From Comamonas suwonensis (GTDB taxonomy: Bacteria > Pseudomonadota > Gammaproteobacteria > Burkholderiales > Burkholderiaceae_C), in assembly GCF_012844455.2 (NCBI RefSeq), contig NZ_JABBCQ020000005.1, forward strand, positions 221,884 through 285,883: DNA of 64,000 nucleotides, read 5' to 3'. The notes beneath the pieces are model-generated. The model worked only from the letters and a program-made list of their open reading frames with translations, did no database searches and was not told the origin of the DNA. Made by a program: the position numbers and the translations under genes. Below are positions 1 to 8,367 of this stretch, one piece after another. Position 1 is the stretch's first letter, and each line of letters opens with the position of its first letter.

Positions 1-40
1 GCCCTGCAAAGAGCGGGCTTTTGGCCGGAAGCTGCTTTGC

Positions 41-70
41 ATTGTTCAACCTCAACTAAGCTTGAGGTCA
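41..70 (-). promoter_or_regulatory. SoxR box with leftward MerR-type promoter
   Basis: Positions 49-68 read ACCTCAA-CTAAGC-TTGAGGT, a perfect 7+7 inverted repeat with a 6-base centre that matches the known SoxR operator (CCTCAAGTTAACTTGAGG). On the minus strand it sits between a -35 TTGACC (65-70) and a -10-like AACAAT (41-46) with a 19-bp spacer, the overlong spacing typical of MerR-family activated promoters. Transcription would run left and out of the window, so a SoxR-activated gene is expected just beyond position 1. Binding is inferred from sequence. Confidence 0.8.
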
Positions 71-135
71 AGGGTTTTGTAAGACCACTTCGGAATGCGG
101 CGATAACACGCCCGCCATGAACAGCAAGGAGAAAT

Positions 136-639
136 ATGGAACCGACCGTGCAATGTGAAGAGGGGGCTGATGCGGTGGAGTGCGACGGTAGGCATCTGCC
201 GGAGGCAGATGGGTGGCAGTCGCTGAGCGTGGGAGAAGTGGCCAGCCGCAGCGGCGTGGCGGTATCCGCTTTGCATTTTTATGAGAAGCAGGGTTTGATT
301 GCGAGTGCGCGCACTGCTGGCAATCAGCGCCGCTATGCCCGCGCGGTGCTGCGACGGGTGGCGGTGATCAAAGTGGCGCAGCGCATGGGTGTTCCGCTGG
401 CCGAGATTGCACAGGCGCTGGCGCATCTGCCCGGCAACCGCGTGCCCGGCAAAAGGGATTGGGCCAGCCTGTCGTCTCACTGGAAGGGCCAGCTCGACGA
501 GCGCATTGCCACGCTAACCCAGCTCAGGGATCAGCTCGATTCCTGCATAGGCTGCGGTTGCCTGTCTCTCAAGGTCTGCCCGCTGCGCAATGAGCAGGAT
601 TGCCTGGCCGGGCAAGGGGCTGGTCCGCATTTCCGGTAA
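136..639 (+). CDS. soxR: Redox-sensing MerR-family activator SoxR
   Basis: SoxR is a cytoplasmic [2Fe-2S] regulator that activates target promoters when its cluster is oxidised by redox-cycling compounds. The 167-residue product has a MerR winged helix near residues 32-70 ([18 protein letters not shown]), a dimerisation helix, and the SoxR cysteine cluster CIGCGC-x5-C near the C-terminus. The start at 136 follows a clear AAGGAG site. The N-terminus is about 20 residues longer than typical, so a later start is possible. A SoxR box lies 68 bp upstream and drives a divergent gene outside the window. No SoxS gene is visible, as is usual outside enterics. Confidence 0.93.
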   Translation: MEPTVQCEEGADAVECDGRHLPEADGWQSLSVGEVASRSGVAVSALHFYEKQGLIASARTAGNQRRYARAVLRRVAVIKVAQRMGVPLAEIAQALAHLPGNRVPGKRDWASLSSHWKGQLDERIATLTQLRDQLDSCIGCGCLSLKVCPLRNEQDCLAGQGAGPHFR

Positions 640-657
640 GCGGCTTTAGAGCCGCTC

Positions 658-1896
658 TTAGTTGCGTGGAATAGGCAGAACGCGGGCACGCAGGCAAAGC
701 AGGCCTAACGAGGTGGTCAGCAGGCCCAGGCAGGTGCAGAAGCCGATCAGCGCTCCCGTCAGGCCGATATGGTCCGACAGCCAACCCATGCCCAGAATGG
801 GAATAATCGTGCCCACATAGCCCACAACCAAATAGGTGGACAGCAGGCCGGTGCGGTTAGCGGGTTTGGAGACTTTGTTGACGATGGACATGCCCGCCAG
901 ATTGCACAGAGCATGGCCGCAGGCCATGCTCATCACGCAGAGAACAAACAGCGCCGTCGAGGCTGCAAAGCTGTTGAAGATGAGCAGTGCATTGGTGGCA
1001 GTCAGTGCGAAGAAGCCGACGACGGCCACGCTTTTGGTGGCGTATGGGCGTGCAATCAACTGAATGCCGGCAGACAGAAATAGGATGACGCCGATCGAGA
1101 GACCTGAAATGGCCGGCCCATGCCAGGGCACCATCCTGGCCATGAAACTGGGGGCCATGGCGGCAAACAAGCTGAACATGCCAAAGGCTGAAAACGCAGC
1201 CATGCAGCCTAGAGCGTAGTGATAAAGAAAGGGTTTGCGTGGCTGGGAGATGCTGGGCAGCACATCTTTGAAAGACAGGCGGGGTGCATCACTGGAAGAA
1301 GGCTCCGAAGTTGCTGGCAGCTTGATCTGAAACAGTGCGTAGATGCCCAGAAAGCTCAGCGCGATGGGAGGCAGATAGCTGGTGAGCAGTGGGTGCGGAA
1401 CCCATTGCGCCATCAAGCCGCCCACCACGGGGCCGAGGCCAAAGCCAAAGGCAATCGTCAGGCTGGTGGTGGCGGCGGCGCGTTGCAAGTCGCCTTTGTT
1501 GTTCAGTTGGGTCATGCCCACCGAGGCTGATGTGGTGATCAGCCCGGACGCCAGACCAATGATGAAGCGGCAAACGCCCAGGCTGATAGCATTCCAGGCC
1601 ATGGCCGAGCCGATGACCCCCACCGTCATGATGATCAGACCTATGCGCAGCACCTTCAGAAAACCAAAGCGGTTTGTCAGGCGCCCCAGAAACAGGAGGC
1701 TGATCAGCGCGCCCAGCATATAGGTCACGAAGATCTGCGTGATATGGCTGGGTTGAAGCCCCCAGGCCTGCTGATAGAGGGGGTAGAGCGGGCTGGCAAG
1801 GGCCGTTCCCATGACGCCTACGCACATGGAAAAGCACACCCAAGCATAGGGGCTCAGACGAGATTGCATTTGGGGACTACTTGGTAAGACAGGCAT
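658..1896 (-). CDS. MFS transporter (probable efflux pump)
   Basis: This is a 412-residue integral membrane protein with about 12 hydrophobic segments. The loop after the second segment carries a major facilitator motif A variant (GRLTNRFGFLKVL), so the family is secure but the substrate is unknown. It is transcribed divergently from a TetR-family gene, and the 95-bp gap holds a TGAC-N6-GTCA inverted repeat. That layout is classic for a repressor controlling its neighbouring drug or metabolite exporter. No strong ribosome site precedes either candidate start (1896 or 1869). Confidence 0.85.
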   Translation of the reverse strand: MPVLPSSPQMQSRLSPYAWVCFSMCVGVMGTALASPLYPLYQQAWGLQPSHITQIFVTYMLGALISLLFLGRLTNRFGFLKVLRIGLIIMTVGVIGSAMAWNAISLGVCRFIIGLASGLITTSASVGMTQLNNKGDLQRAAATTSLTIAFGFGLGPVVGGLMAQWVPHPLLTSYLPPIALSFLGIYALFQIKLPATSEPSSSDAPRLSFKDVLPSISQPRKPFLYHYALGCMAAFSAFGMFSLFAAMAPSFMARMVPWHGPAISGLSIGVILFLSAGIQLIARPYATKSVAVVGFFALTATNALLIFNSFAASTALFVLCVMSMACGHALCNLAGMSIVNKVSKPANRTGLLSTYLVVGYVGTIIPILGMGWLSDHIGLTGALIGFCTCLGLLTTSLGLLCLRARVLPIPRN

Positions 1897-1945
1897 TTTG
1901 CGTACCCGGCATGGGGAAATCAGCTTGACCTAGAATTATTAAAAA

Positions 1946-1959
1946 TGACTTATTGGTCA
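1946..1959. promoter_or_regulatory. Candidate TetR operator between MFS and TetR genes
   Basis: The sequence TGAC-TTATTG-GTCA is a short inverted repeat lying in AT-rich DNA between the divergent genes and just before the TetR coding region. TetR-family repressors commonly bind such palindromes and control both themselves and the divergent pump. The arms are only 4 bp perfect, so the assignment rests mainly on position. Confidence 0.45.
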
Positions 1960-1991
1960 GATTTATGAATTCTAAAAAAGGATTGCAACGC

Positions 1992-2699
1992 ATGGTTGAG
2001 GCTGATGCATCTGCCCCTTGCACAGACCCGGATATTGGCCATGTCGCGCAGGCCAGACGTCGCACGCGTGGCCCTAGTCTCGACAAGACGGCTCAGACCC
2101 GTCAGCAAATTGCCGAAGCTGCGCTGGCTGAGTTTGTCGAGGTGGGTGTAGCCCGCAGCACCATGGATCGCATTGCGCGTCGCGCCCAGGTGGCCAAGGG
2201 CACGCTCTACCTGTACTACCCTTCCAAGGATGAATTACTGCGTGGGGTGGTTGAGCATGCGCTCAGGCACTCGGCCGTCTATACGGCGCTCAAACGCAGA
2301 AAAAGCGAGACTGTGCGTGCCTTTTTGCGCCGCAGCTTGCTGCCGACGATGGAAGCGGTGGAAAACAGCGAGCGTGGCCTTCTGGCGCGGCTGGTGCTCA
2401 GCGAAGCCAGTCATGCCCCCGAACTGGCTCGACTCTACAAAGAACTGGCTTTTGATGCATGGCAGACCTATGTGCAGGACTTGCTGGCGCTGGCGGTGAA
2501 GGAGGGGGAGCTCAAGACCCGCTCCGTCAGTCGCAGTGCACAGTTGCTGGCCAGCCCGTTCTGGATGGTGCTGGTGCACAACAGTCTGCTGGCCCCTGAT
2601 GCACCTCAGAAGCTGGCACTCAAGCCGCTGGTCGAGCTACTGATTGATAACCTTTTTTCCAGATCGGCGGGCGACAATGCCACCGTTAAAAGCCAATGA
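1992..2699 (+). CDS. TetR/AcrR family transcriptional regulator
   Basis: The product (235 residues from this start) has an N-terminal TetR helix-turn-helix, with AALAEFVEVGVARSTMDR followed by VAKGTLYLYYPSKDEL, which is the diagnostic GTLYxYYxSKDEL recognition region. The C-terminal two thirds form a helical ligand-binding domain with no recognisable subfamily signature. I chose ATG 1992 because AAGGA lies 9 bases upstream; ATG 1965 is an in-frame alternative with a poorer site. It probably represses the divergent MFS gene and itself through the palindrome at 1946-1959. The ligand is unknown. Confidence 0.85.
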   Translation: MVEADASAPCTDPDIGHVAQARRRTRGPSLDKTAQTRQQIAEAALAEFVEVGVARSTMDRIARRAQVAKGTLYLYYPSKDELLRGVVEHALRHSAVYTALKRRKSETVRAFLRRSLLPTMEAVENSERGLLARLVLSEASHAPELARLYKELAFDAWQTYVQDLLALAVKEGELKTRSVSRSAQLLASPFWMVLVHNSLLAPDAPQKLALKPLVELLIDNLFSRSAGDNATVKSQ

Positions 2700-2709
2700 G
2701 TGAGCTGTG

Positions 2710-3162
2710 ATGAAAACTGCCTTGAAGATCACCGGGAAAGCAGGCCTGAGCGCCACGCTGGCTGCGCTGTTGCTGATGGCTCTGCCCGGCTGCAGCTCCG
2801 TGGGTGCTGGCATTGGTGTGGGCATTCCGATTGGACCTTTTTCCGTGGGCGTGGGCCTGGGTCGCGGTGGCCTGAGCGCAGGTGTAGGTACAGGCGTTGG
2901 CCCGGTGGGCGTAGGTGTGGGTGTCAATCAGAGCGGGCAGGTTCTGGGCAGTGCCGGTGTGGGGGCATCTACAGGCGTGGGCGGTGCCAGTGTGGGCGTT
3001 GGGGTGGGTACCTCGACCGTGCTGCACGATCCGAATCGCTCGCAGGCGGCCGAGCTGCCTGCGGCCCCGCCCCCCGCTCCGGCTCAGGGTGGCGAGGCGG
3101 TTGAATGGCGTGATGCGCGAGGACATGTGGTGCCTGAATGCCGCCTGCAGGGGCGCTGCTAG
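2710..3162 (+). CDS. Gly/Val-repeat putative lipoprotein
   Basis: I do not recognise a named family. The N-terminus is a signal sequence ending in ALPGC followed by SSVG, which looks like a lipobox, so outer-membrane or periplasmic anchoring is likely. Residues about 30-100 consist of degenerate Gly-Val repeats (GVGIPIG, GVGLG, GVGVGVN, GVGASTGVGG), followed by a Pro/Ala stretch and a C-terminal tail with two cysteines. The repeats resemble glycine-rich beta or glycine-zipper-like sequence. GTG 2707 directly precedes ATG 2710. The gene follows the TetR gene by about 10 bases and may be cotranscribed. Confidence 0.7.
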   Translation: MKTALKITGKAGLSATLAALLLMALPGCSSVGAGIGVGIPIGPFSVGVGLGRGGLSAGVGTGVGPVGVGVGVNQSGQVLGSAGVGASTGVGGASVGVGVGTSTVLHDPNRSQAAELPAAPPPAPAQGGEAVEWRDARGHVVPECRLQGRC

Positions 3163-3210
3163 GTTTGGGCTGGCAGGTGCCGCGTATGCGTGGCTTCCAA
3201 GGCCACGGCA

Positions 3211-4245
3211 TCAGGCGTATAGCGGCTCTTGCTGCATGGCCTCGATCTGCTCGTTGAGCATGTCCACTTGGCCCTGCCAGTAATCCATGCTGCCAAACCA
3301 GGGGAAGTTGATGGCGAAGATAGGGTCCTGCCAGCGGCGTGCCAGCCAGGCGCTGTAGTGCAGCAGGCGCAGGGTGCGCAGTGGCTCGATCAGGGCCAGC
3401 TCGCGCCGGTCAAAGCTGCGGAATTGCTCATAGCCTTCCAGCAGGGCGGAGAGCTGCTGGGTCTGCTGGCCTCGGTCGCCTGAGAGCAGCATCCACAGGT
3501 CCTGCACGGCGGGGCCGCTGCGGGCGTCGTCCAGGTCGACAAAGTGCGGGCCGCCGTGGCCGTCGTCGTCCAGCGGCGTCCAGAGAATATTGCCGGGGTG
3601 GCAGTCGCCATGCAGGCGTATCTGTGTCGCACTTTGCAAGCCAAAATGACCTGCAGCGCTTAATCCATCTGCGGCTGGTGCTATTAAAGAAAGAGCTTTC
3701 TCACACGCCTGCTGCCAGCGGTTGCGCACTTCCAGTGCGACGACTTCATGCTCCAGCAGGTAGTTCATGGATTCGTAGCCAAAGCTTTTCAGATTAAGCG
3801 CCGGGCGATGGGCAAAGGGTTGGGTGACACCCACGGTGTGAATGCGCGCCAGAAAGCGGCCAATCCACTCCAGCACCTCCCAGTCATCCAGCTCGGGCCT
3901 GCGGCCACCGCGCCAGGGGCTGACGCTGAACAGAAAGCCGCTGTGCTCGTGTACGGTCTGGCCTTGCAGAACCAGCGGGGCGACCACGGGCACTTCCTTG
4001 TCAGCCAGCTCTTGCGAGAAGGCATGCTCCTCCTCAATCTGCGCGCGGCTCCAGCGGCCGGGGCGGTAGAACTTGGCCACGACTTTATCGCCATCGTCCT
4101 GATGCGCGAGGTAGACGCGGTTTTCATAGGAGCTCAGCGCCGTGAAGCGGCCATCCGGCACAAGGCCCGTGCTGCACAGCGCATCCATCACGCAATCTGG
4201 CGTGAGGTCTGCATAGGGGTGAGAAGGGTCTTGGGTATCGCTCAT
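3211..4245 (-). CDS. srkA: Stress response kinase A (YihE/RdoA)
   Basis: SrkA is a Ser/Thr protein kinase of the aminoglycoside-phosphotransferase fold that protects cells under envelope and oxidative stress. The 344-residue product has the ATP-binding N-lobe (KVVAKFYRPGRW near residue 54), the catalytic loop HGDCHPGN at 212-219 and the metal-binding VDLDDARSGP near 236-245, followed by a C-terminal LHYSAWLARRW helix. Length matches the family. Residues about 183-208, just before the catalytic loop, are encoded by DNA that resembles the intergenic palindromic repeat seen elsewhere in this window. Confidence 0.92.
   Translation of the reverse strand: MSDTQDPSHPYADLTPDCVMDALCSTGLVPDGRFTALSSYENRVYLAHQDDGDKVVAKFYRPGRWSRAQIEEEHAFSQELADKEVPVVAPLVLQGQTVHEHSGFLFSVSPWRGGRRPELDDWEVLEWIGRFLARIHTVGVTQPFAHRPALNLKSFGYESMNYLLEHEVVALEVRNRWQQACEKALSLIAPAADGLSAAGHFGLQSATQIRLHGDCHPGNILWTPLDDDGHGGPHFVDLDDARSGPAVQDLWMLLSGDRGQQTQQLSALLEGYEQFRSFDRRELALIEPLRTLRLLHYSAWLARRWQDPIFAINFPWFGSMDYWQGQVDMLNEQIEAMQQEPLYA
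3655..3691. repeat. REP-like palindromic element inside srkA
   Basis: The stretch AGCGCTTAATCCAT...GCTGGTGCTATTAAAG closely follows the intergenic element at 42831-42874 (AGCGCTTATTCATAAAGCGC...GCTATTGATG). It stays in frame and encodes part of a linker before the kinase catalytic loop. Similarity was judged by eye and the short length makes chance possible. Confidence 0.4.
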
Positions 4246-4404
4246 GCCAGCATTGTCATGCGCATTCCGGCCCGTTTTGGCTGGATGGGATTGTGTTCAT
4301 CTGCCCGGTGCTGCTTTTGTTTTGCGAGCGGCTGGTGCCTGTCTGCGTTGGGTGGGCTTCCCAAAAGACGGCTGCTTTGCAGTGTAGCTGGCACACTCGC
4401 TGTC

Positions 4405-5070
4405 ATGGATGTGCGCCCAGAACTGTCAGAGCCCTGTGAGGATAGAGATTTTGCCGAATGGCATCAGGGCTGCCCGTGGTGCGCGGTCTGGGTGGTGATG
4501 CTGGAAGATGCGGCGCTGGAGCAAGCGCTGCGGCAGGCCAGAGCGCGGCTGGGCGATGCCTTGTTGCCTCGTTACGCGCGCCAGCCGCATATCACGCTGG
4601 CCTATCGCGGGCTGTGTCAGGGCGAAGCGGTACATGCCGCGCAGGAATATGACGCACAGGCGCTGCGGGCGGATGTGGCTTTGCTTCAAAAACTGAAGCA
4701 GCAACCCTTTGCTGTGCAAGTGGCTGGGGCAAACAGCTTTACCACCGTGCCGTATCTGAGTGTGAAGGGAGATGTGCCCGCTTTGCAGCGCCTGCATGCA
4801 GCGCTGGTGCCCGAGGAGCCTGCGCCGGGCTGGCGCTATCTGCCCCATGTGACCATTGGTCACTATGCAAAGCAACGGCCTTTAAGCGAGATGTTGAAGC
4901 CGCTGCAGGCGTTGGGCCAGGGCTTGCCCGAAATCACGGTCACGCAGCTGGCGCTGGCCCGCTATGCGAGCGCAGAGATTGCCGGCCCGCTGACGCTGGA
5001 GGGTGTCTTTGAGCTGGACACCGGGCGCTACGTTGCAGCCCCCGATGCCCTGTGGCGTGACTTGACTTAG
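4405..5070 (+). CDS. 2'-5' RNA ligase / 2H phosphoesterase family protein
   Basis: The 221-residue product carries two HxT/S motifs characteristic of 2H phosphoesterases: QPHITLAYRG near residue 60 and LPHVTIGHYAK near residue 147. This family includes LigT-type 2'-5' RNA ligases and cyclic phosphodiesterases acting on RNA ends; the precise substrate cannot be read from sequence. The open frame extends far upstream opposite srkA, but ATG 4405 is the first start outside that gene and gives the normal family length. It is divergent from srkA and convergent with ohr. Confidence 0.78.
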   Translation: MDVRPELSEPCEDRDFAEWHQGCPWCAVWVVMLEDAALEQALRQARARLGDALLPRYARQPHITLAYRGLCQGEAVHAAQEYDAQALRADVALLQKLKQQPFAVQVAGANSFTTVPYLSVKGDVPALQRLHAALVPEEPAPGWRYLPHVTIGHYAKQRPLSEMLKPLQALGQGLPEITVTQLALARYASAEIAGPLTLEGVFELDTGRYVAAPDALWRDLT

Positions 5071-5076
5071 CGAGGT

Positions 5077-5493
5077 TTAGACGAGGGTCAGTGTCACGTC
5101 GATATTGCCGCGCGTCGCGTTGGAGTAGGGGCAGACCTTGTGGGCAGCGTCCACAAGTTGCTGGGCAGCGGCCTTGTCCATGCCGGGCAGGCTGATCTTC
5201 ATGCGCACGGCGATGCCGAACACTTCACCCACGGGGCCCAGATCCACTTCAGCGTCCACAGACAGGTCGGCTGGCAGAGTCACATTCTGGCGCGGGGCCA
5301 CAGCCTTCATGGCACCGATAAAGCAGGCGGAGTAACCGGCAGCAAACAGCTGCTCTGGGTTGGTACCCTTGCCAGCGCCGCCGGGGGAGGTCAGCTGGAT
5401 GTCCAGACGGCCATCATCCGTGCGCGAAGCGCCTTCGCGGCCGCCGGTTGTGTGGGCGTGTGCGGTGTACAGAACCTTGTCGAGTTGGGTCAT
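5077..5493 (-). CDS. ohr: Organic hydroperoxide resistance protein Ohr
   Basis: Ohr is a thiol peroxidase of the Ohr/OsmC family that reduces organic and fatty-acid hydroperoxides in the cytoplasm using lipoyl or dithiol donors. The 138-residue product has the expected catalytic Cys57 (YSACFIGAM), resolving Cys121 ([12 protein letters not shown]) and the conserved Arg19 (GGREG). The start at 5493 follows AAGGAA; the open frame continues 93 bases upstream without a better site. No OhrR gene is adjacent, so its usual repressor must be encoded elsewhere if present. Confidence 0.95.
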   Translation of the reverse strand: MTQLDKVLYTAHAHTTGGREGASRTDDGRLDIQLTSPGGAGKGTNPEQLFAAGYSACFIGAMKAVAPRQNVTLPADLSVDAEVDLGPVGEVFGIAVRMKISLPGMDKAAAQQLVDAAHKVCPYSNATRGNIDVTLTLV

Positions 5494-5606
5494 GTTGATT
5501 CCTTGGGTTGGTGAAAGGCATACGCTAACCCATGTTGATGACGCCAGTCGTCTGCAGGGGTGAGGGCGCTTGTGCGGAGAATGCATGAATCCTGATCAAA
5601 TCTGCC

Positions 5607-5646
5607 GCTAGCTCTTATTTATCAAACGCTGGTAGCTATAATTTTT
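5607..5646. repeat. REP-like intergenic palindrome, copy a
   Basis: The sequence CGCTAGCTCTTATTTATCAAACGCTGGTAGCTATAATTTT lies in the gap between the hypothetical gene ending at 5659 and ohr. It shares the AGCGCTTATTNAT...GCGCTNGTAGCTAT pattern with copies near 23710, 38451, 42831 and 60378. It probably forms a hairpin in RNA. Confidence 0.5.
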
Positions 5647-5658
5647 GGTGGTTCGACC

Positions 5659-6054
5659 TCAGTCATCGTAGGGTAGATTTTCGGGGTCTGCGCCCACAAA
5701 ATCCGGCGCTGGCGTGCTGTGCAGTTGCAGCGCCCAGATATCCGTGTGCCCCTGTACCAGTCGTTTGACGGCGCGGTGCATGCCGTCCATCAGCCGGCCT
5801 TCGGCGTCGAGCAGGATGGGATAGGCGGTGTCTGCCGCCTCGACCAGCTTCAGGTGCTCGGCAATCGCGCGGGGTGTGGGCTCGTCGCCCGGCTCGCTGA
5901 ACCAGTAGCGCTGATCCAGCTCGGTAATGTCAGACAGCGCAACCCAGCGCGGCTGTATTTGCTGTTGGGCGGCCAGAGCGATGAGCTTGCGCACATCCCA
6001 GGCCAGCAGCCCTTGCGGGCTGGGGCGAAGGTGGTATTGGGGGCGTAGATTCAC
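5659..6054 (-). CDS. Conserved hypothetical protein with ParB/Srx-like core
   Basis: The 131-residue product is soluble with no signal peptide. Its centre reads YPILLDAEGRLMDGMHRAVKRL, which matches the ParB/sulfiredoxin-like fold pattern of a beta strand, a turn and a DGxHR motif. That motif marks nucleotide-binding or nuclease-like proteins, but this copy is not a chromosome partition protein because it lacks the helix-turn-helix part. It ends 4 bases before the downstream boundary of the serine hydrolase gene, so the two are probably cotranscribed. Function unknown. Confidence 0.7.
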   Translation of the reverse strand: MNLRPQYHLRPSPQGLLAWDVRKLIALAAQQQIQPRWVALSDITELDQRYWFSEPGDEPTPRAIAEHLKLVEAADTAYPILLDAEGRLMDGMHRAVKRLVQGHTDIWALQLHSTPAPDFVGADPENLPYDD

Positions 6055-6058
6055 GCCC

Positions 6059-7384
6059 TCATTGTTTCATGAGCGTATCGGCCAGTGCCTGGTACATGGG
6101 CAGGCTGGTCGGGTCGATGCCGGCGTTGCCCGCAATCGGATGGGACGCATAGCGCACCACCACCATCTGGGCCTTGGGGTCGATATAGATAGCCTGGCCG
6201 TGAATGCCGCGCGCCATATAGGCCCCGTTGGGATTGTGCGAGACCCACCACATATTGCGGTACGACCAGCCGGGCAGTGTGGTGTAGCCGGCCTTGACGA
6301 ACTGGGCCGGATCGGCACCGCGGCGTATGTCCTCCACCACGGCCTTGGGCAGCACCTGCTGACCGTTGGCGGCGCGGCCATTGTTGCGCATCATCTCGCC
6401 AAATCTGGCCAGGTCGCGCAGCGTGGTGTTCAGCCCGCCACCGCCCGACTCGGTACCAATGCGGTCGACCATGAAGTAGGCGTCCTGCTCGGCACCGATG
6501 CGGCTCCAGATGCGCTCGGACAGCAGCTGGGCCAGCGACTTGCCGCTGGCGCGCCGAACAATCCATGCCAGCACTTCGGCATTGACGGTTTTATAGGCAA
6601 AGGCCTGGTTGTGCTCGCCCTCTTTTTGCAGGGTCTGCAGAAAGTCATAAAAACTCTTGGGGCCCGCGTAATCCTTGCCCTGCGGCATCATGCCACCCGC
6701 TCTGGCGTAGTCCCAGACTTCGGCCTTAGGGTCGGCGTAGTTCTCGGAATACTTCACGCCAATCGTCATATCCATCACCTGGCGCACTGTGGCATCGCCA
6801 TAGGCGGTGTTCTTCAGCTCGGGCAGGTAGTCGGTCACCAGCGCCTCAGGTTTGATGCTGCCGTCATGTGCCAGCAGCGCAGCCAGCGTGCCGACAAAGG
6901 ATTTGGTGACCGACATGGCCAGATGCGGGCGCTGCGGCTCCAGTGCGCCCAGGTATTTCTCATAGACCACCTTGCCCTTGTGCAACACCAGAATGCCGTC
7001 GGTGTAGTTGCGGTCCAGCGACTGGGCGAATGTCAGCTCTTCGCCTGTGCCCATGACCTTGAAGCGCACGTTGTCCAGATTCACCGGGGCTGCACGCAAA
7101 GCGCTGGGTGCGCCCGGACCGCGCCAGACGTTGCTGGTGGGCACGATTTCGCGGATGTGGGAGAAGGTCCAGCGGATGCGCGGAAAGGTATTGCCTACAG
7201 GGTTGTCGAAGGTGATGAGCTTGTCTGCCGCAGGCGGAAAGCCCTGCATCCACCCCAGAGCCTGCACCGTGGTGCTGGCCGGGTCAGGCAATGCGGGGGC
7301 TGGAGTCTGCGCAGATGCTGCAGAAACAATAGCTGTCAGCGCAAATGGAATAAGCGCTTGACGGGAATATCTCTTGAAATTCAT
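6059..7384 (-). CDS. Secreted serine hydrolase, beta-lactamase/6-aminohexanoate-dimer hydrolase family
   Basis: The 441-residue protein begins with a signal peptide (about 25 residues ending ASA-Q) and carries the class C beta-lactamase-fold nucleophile motif SVTK (AMSVTKSFVG near residue 180), as in 6-aminohexanoate-dimer hydrolase and related esterases. A KYSENYADP segment supplies a candidate second-motif tyrosine. It is likely periplasmic and hydrolyses an amide or ester; the substrate is not evident. It lies 20 bases downstream of an enoyl-CoA hydratase gene in the same direction. Confidence 0.82.
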   Translation of the reverse strand: MNFKRYSRQALIPFALTAIVSAASAQTPAPALPDPASTTVQALGWMQGFPPAADKLITFDNPVGNTFPRIRWTFSHIREIVPTSNVWRGPGAPSALRAAPVNLDNVRFKVMGTGEELTFAQSLDRNYTDGILVLHKGKVVYEKYLGALEPQRPHLAMSVTKSFVGTLAALLAHDGSIKPEALVTDYLPELKNTAYGDATVRQVMDMTIGVKYSENYADPKAEVWDYARAGGMMPQGKDYAGPKSFYDFLQTLQKEGEHNQAFAYKTVNAEVLAWIVRRASGKSLAQLLSERIWSRIGAEQDAYFMVDRIGTESGGGGLNTTLRDLARFGEMMRNNGRAANGQQVLPKAVVEDIRRGADPAQFVKAGYTTLPGWSYRNMWWVSHNPNGAYMARGIHGQAIYIDPKAQMVVVRYASHPIAGNAGIDPTSLPMYQALADTLMKQ

Positions 7385-7404
7385 GACAACCTCTTCGGCT
7401 GGGT

Positions 7405-8220
7405 TTATCTGCCCGTAAAACGTGCGGGGCGTTTTTCAATGAAGGAGCGCACGCCTTCGGCCGCATCTTCGCTGTGGGACAGAAGCTGCTGCACGGGGAT
7501 GAAGTCGGCCACGGCGGCGGCCTGGCCCAGCTCGATGGCCTTGAGCACATTGAGGCGGGTGGCCACCACGGCTTGCGGGGCTTGCAGCGAGATGCGTTCT
7601 GCAATGCGAAAGGCGTCGTCCAGCTCCCTGCCTGCGGGTACGACTTTTTGCACAAAGTTGCAGCGATAGGCTTCGGCGGCGTCAAACGGATCGCCTGTCA
7701 GCAGGTGCAGCATGGCATTGCCCACGCCTGCGCGCTCGGCCATGCGCAGGGTGGCGCCGCCGGTGGGCATGATGCAGCGCTGCACTTCCATCTGCGCAAA
7801 GCGGCAGTCGTCCGCGGCGATCACAATGTCTGCGCCCAGCATCAATTCGATGCCGACGGTAAAGCAGATGCCTTTGACTGCAGCGACCATGGGCTTGGCG
7901 CGGCGGCGGTAGCCGGGCAGGCCGTAATCGTGCGGCTCCACCAGCCCGGGTGGAATGACTTTCTGGCCGGCTTTCATGAACTCGGCGATAAGGGGCAGAT
8001 CAAGCCCCGCCGTGAAATGTTCGCCAAAGGCGTGGAGCAGGCCCACACGTAACTCGGGCTCGTCTTCCAGCCGGGTGTAAGCCTGGGCCAGTTGCTGGAA
8101 CATGGCCGGCGTCCAGCCATTGCGCTTGGCAGGGCGGTTGATGCCGATCAGCAGCACATGGCCAAGAACCTCACAGGAAATGCAGCCCTCGGGTGGTGGG
8201 CTGGGGATGTCGATTTGCAT
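7405..8220 (-). CDS. Enoyl-CoA hydratase/isomerase family protein
   Basis: This crotonase-fold protein of 271 residues would hydrate or isomerise an enoyl-CoA thioester. The family oxyanion-hole regions are visible as EHFTAGLDLPLIAEF and KGICFTVGIELMLGADIVIAA. The usual catalytic glutamate position reads MPTGGATLRM, so hydratase activity is not assured and another crotonase reaction is possible. ATG 8220 follows AGGAG; six upstream codons of open frame are unlikely to be used. It is cotranscribed with the downstream serine hydrolase. Confidence 0.85.
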   Translation of the reverse strand: MQIDIPSPPPEGCISCEVLGHVLLIGINRPAKRNGWTPAMFQQLAQAYTRLEDEPELRVGLLHAFGEHFTAGLDLPLIAEFMKAGQKVIPPGLVEPHDYGLPGYRRRAKPMVAAVKGICFTVGIELMLGADIVIAADDCRFAQMEVQRCIMPTGGATLRMAERAGVGNAMLHLLTGDPFDAAEAYRCNFVQKVVPAGRELDDAFRIAERISLQAPQAVVATRLNVLKAIELGQAAAVADFIPVQQLLSHSEDAAEGVRSFIEKRPARFTGR

Positions 8221-8367
8221 GGTGAATCTCCTGCGCAAAACGATAGACCTCAGCGCTTGCGCTAGCAGTCGCGTACAGGACGAGGCATCGCTTTTCGGGC
8301 TAGGTGTTAACGCCAGCGCCTGACACGCAGCTATGCTTTAGCCGTGATCCCACGAAATGGAAAAAAG

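Noticed and set aside
5927..7669. A 580-codon plus-strand frame across the serine hydrolase and crotonase genes
   Set aside because: It crosses two well-supported minus-strand genes and its translation is His/Gly-rich with no motif.
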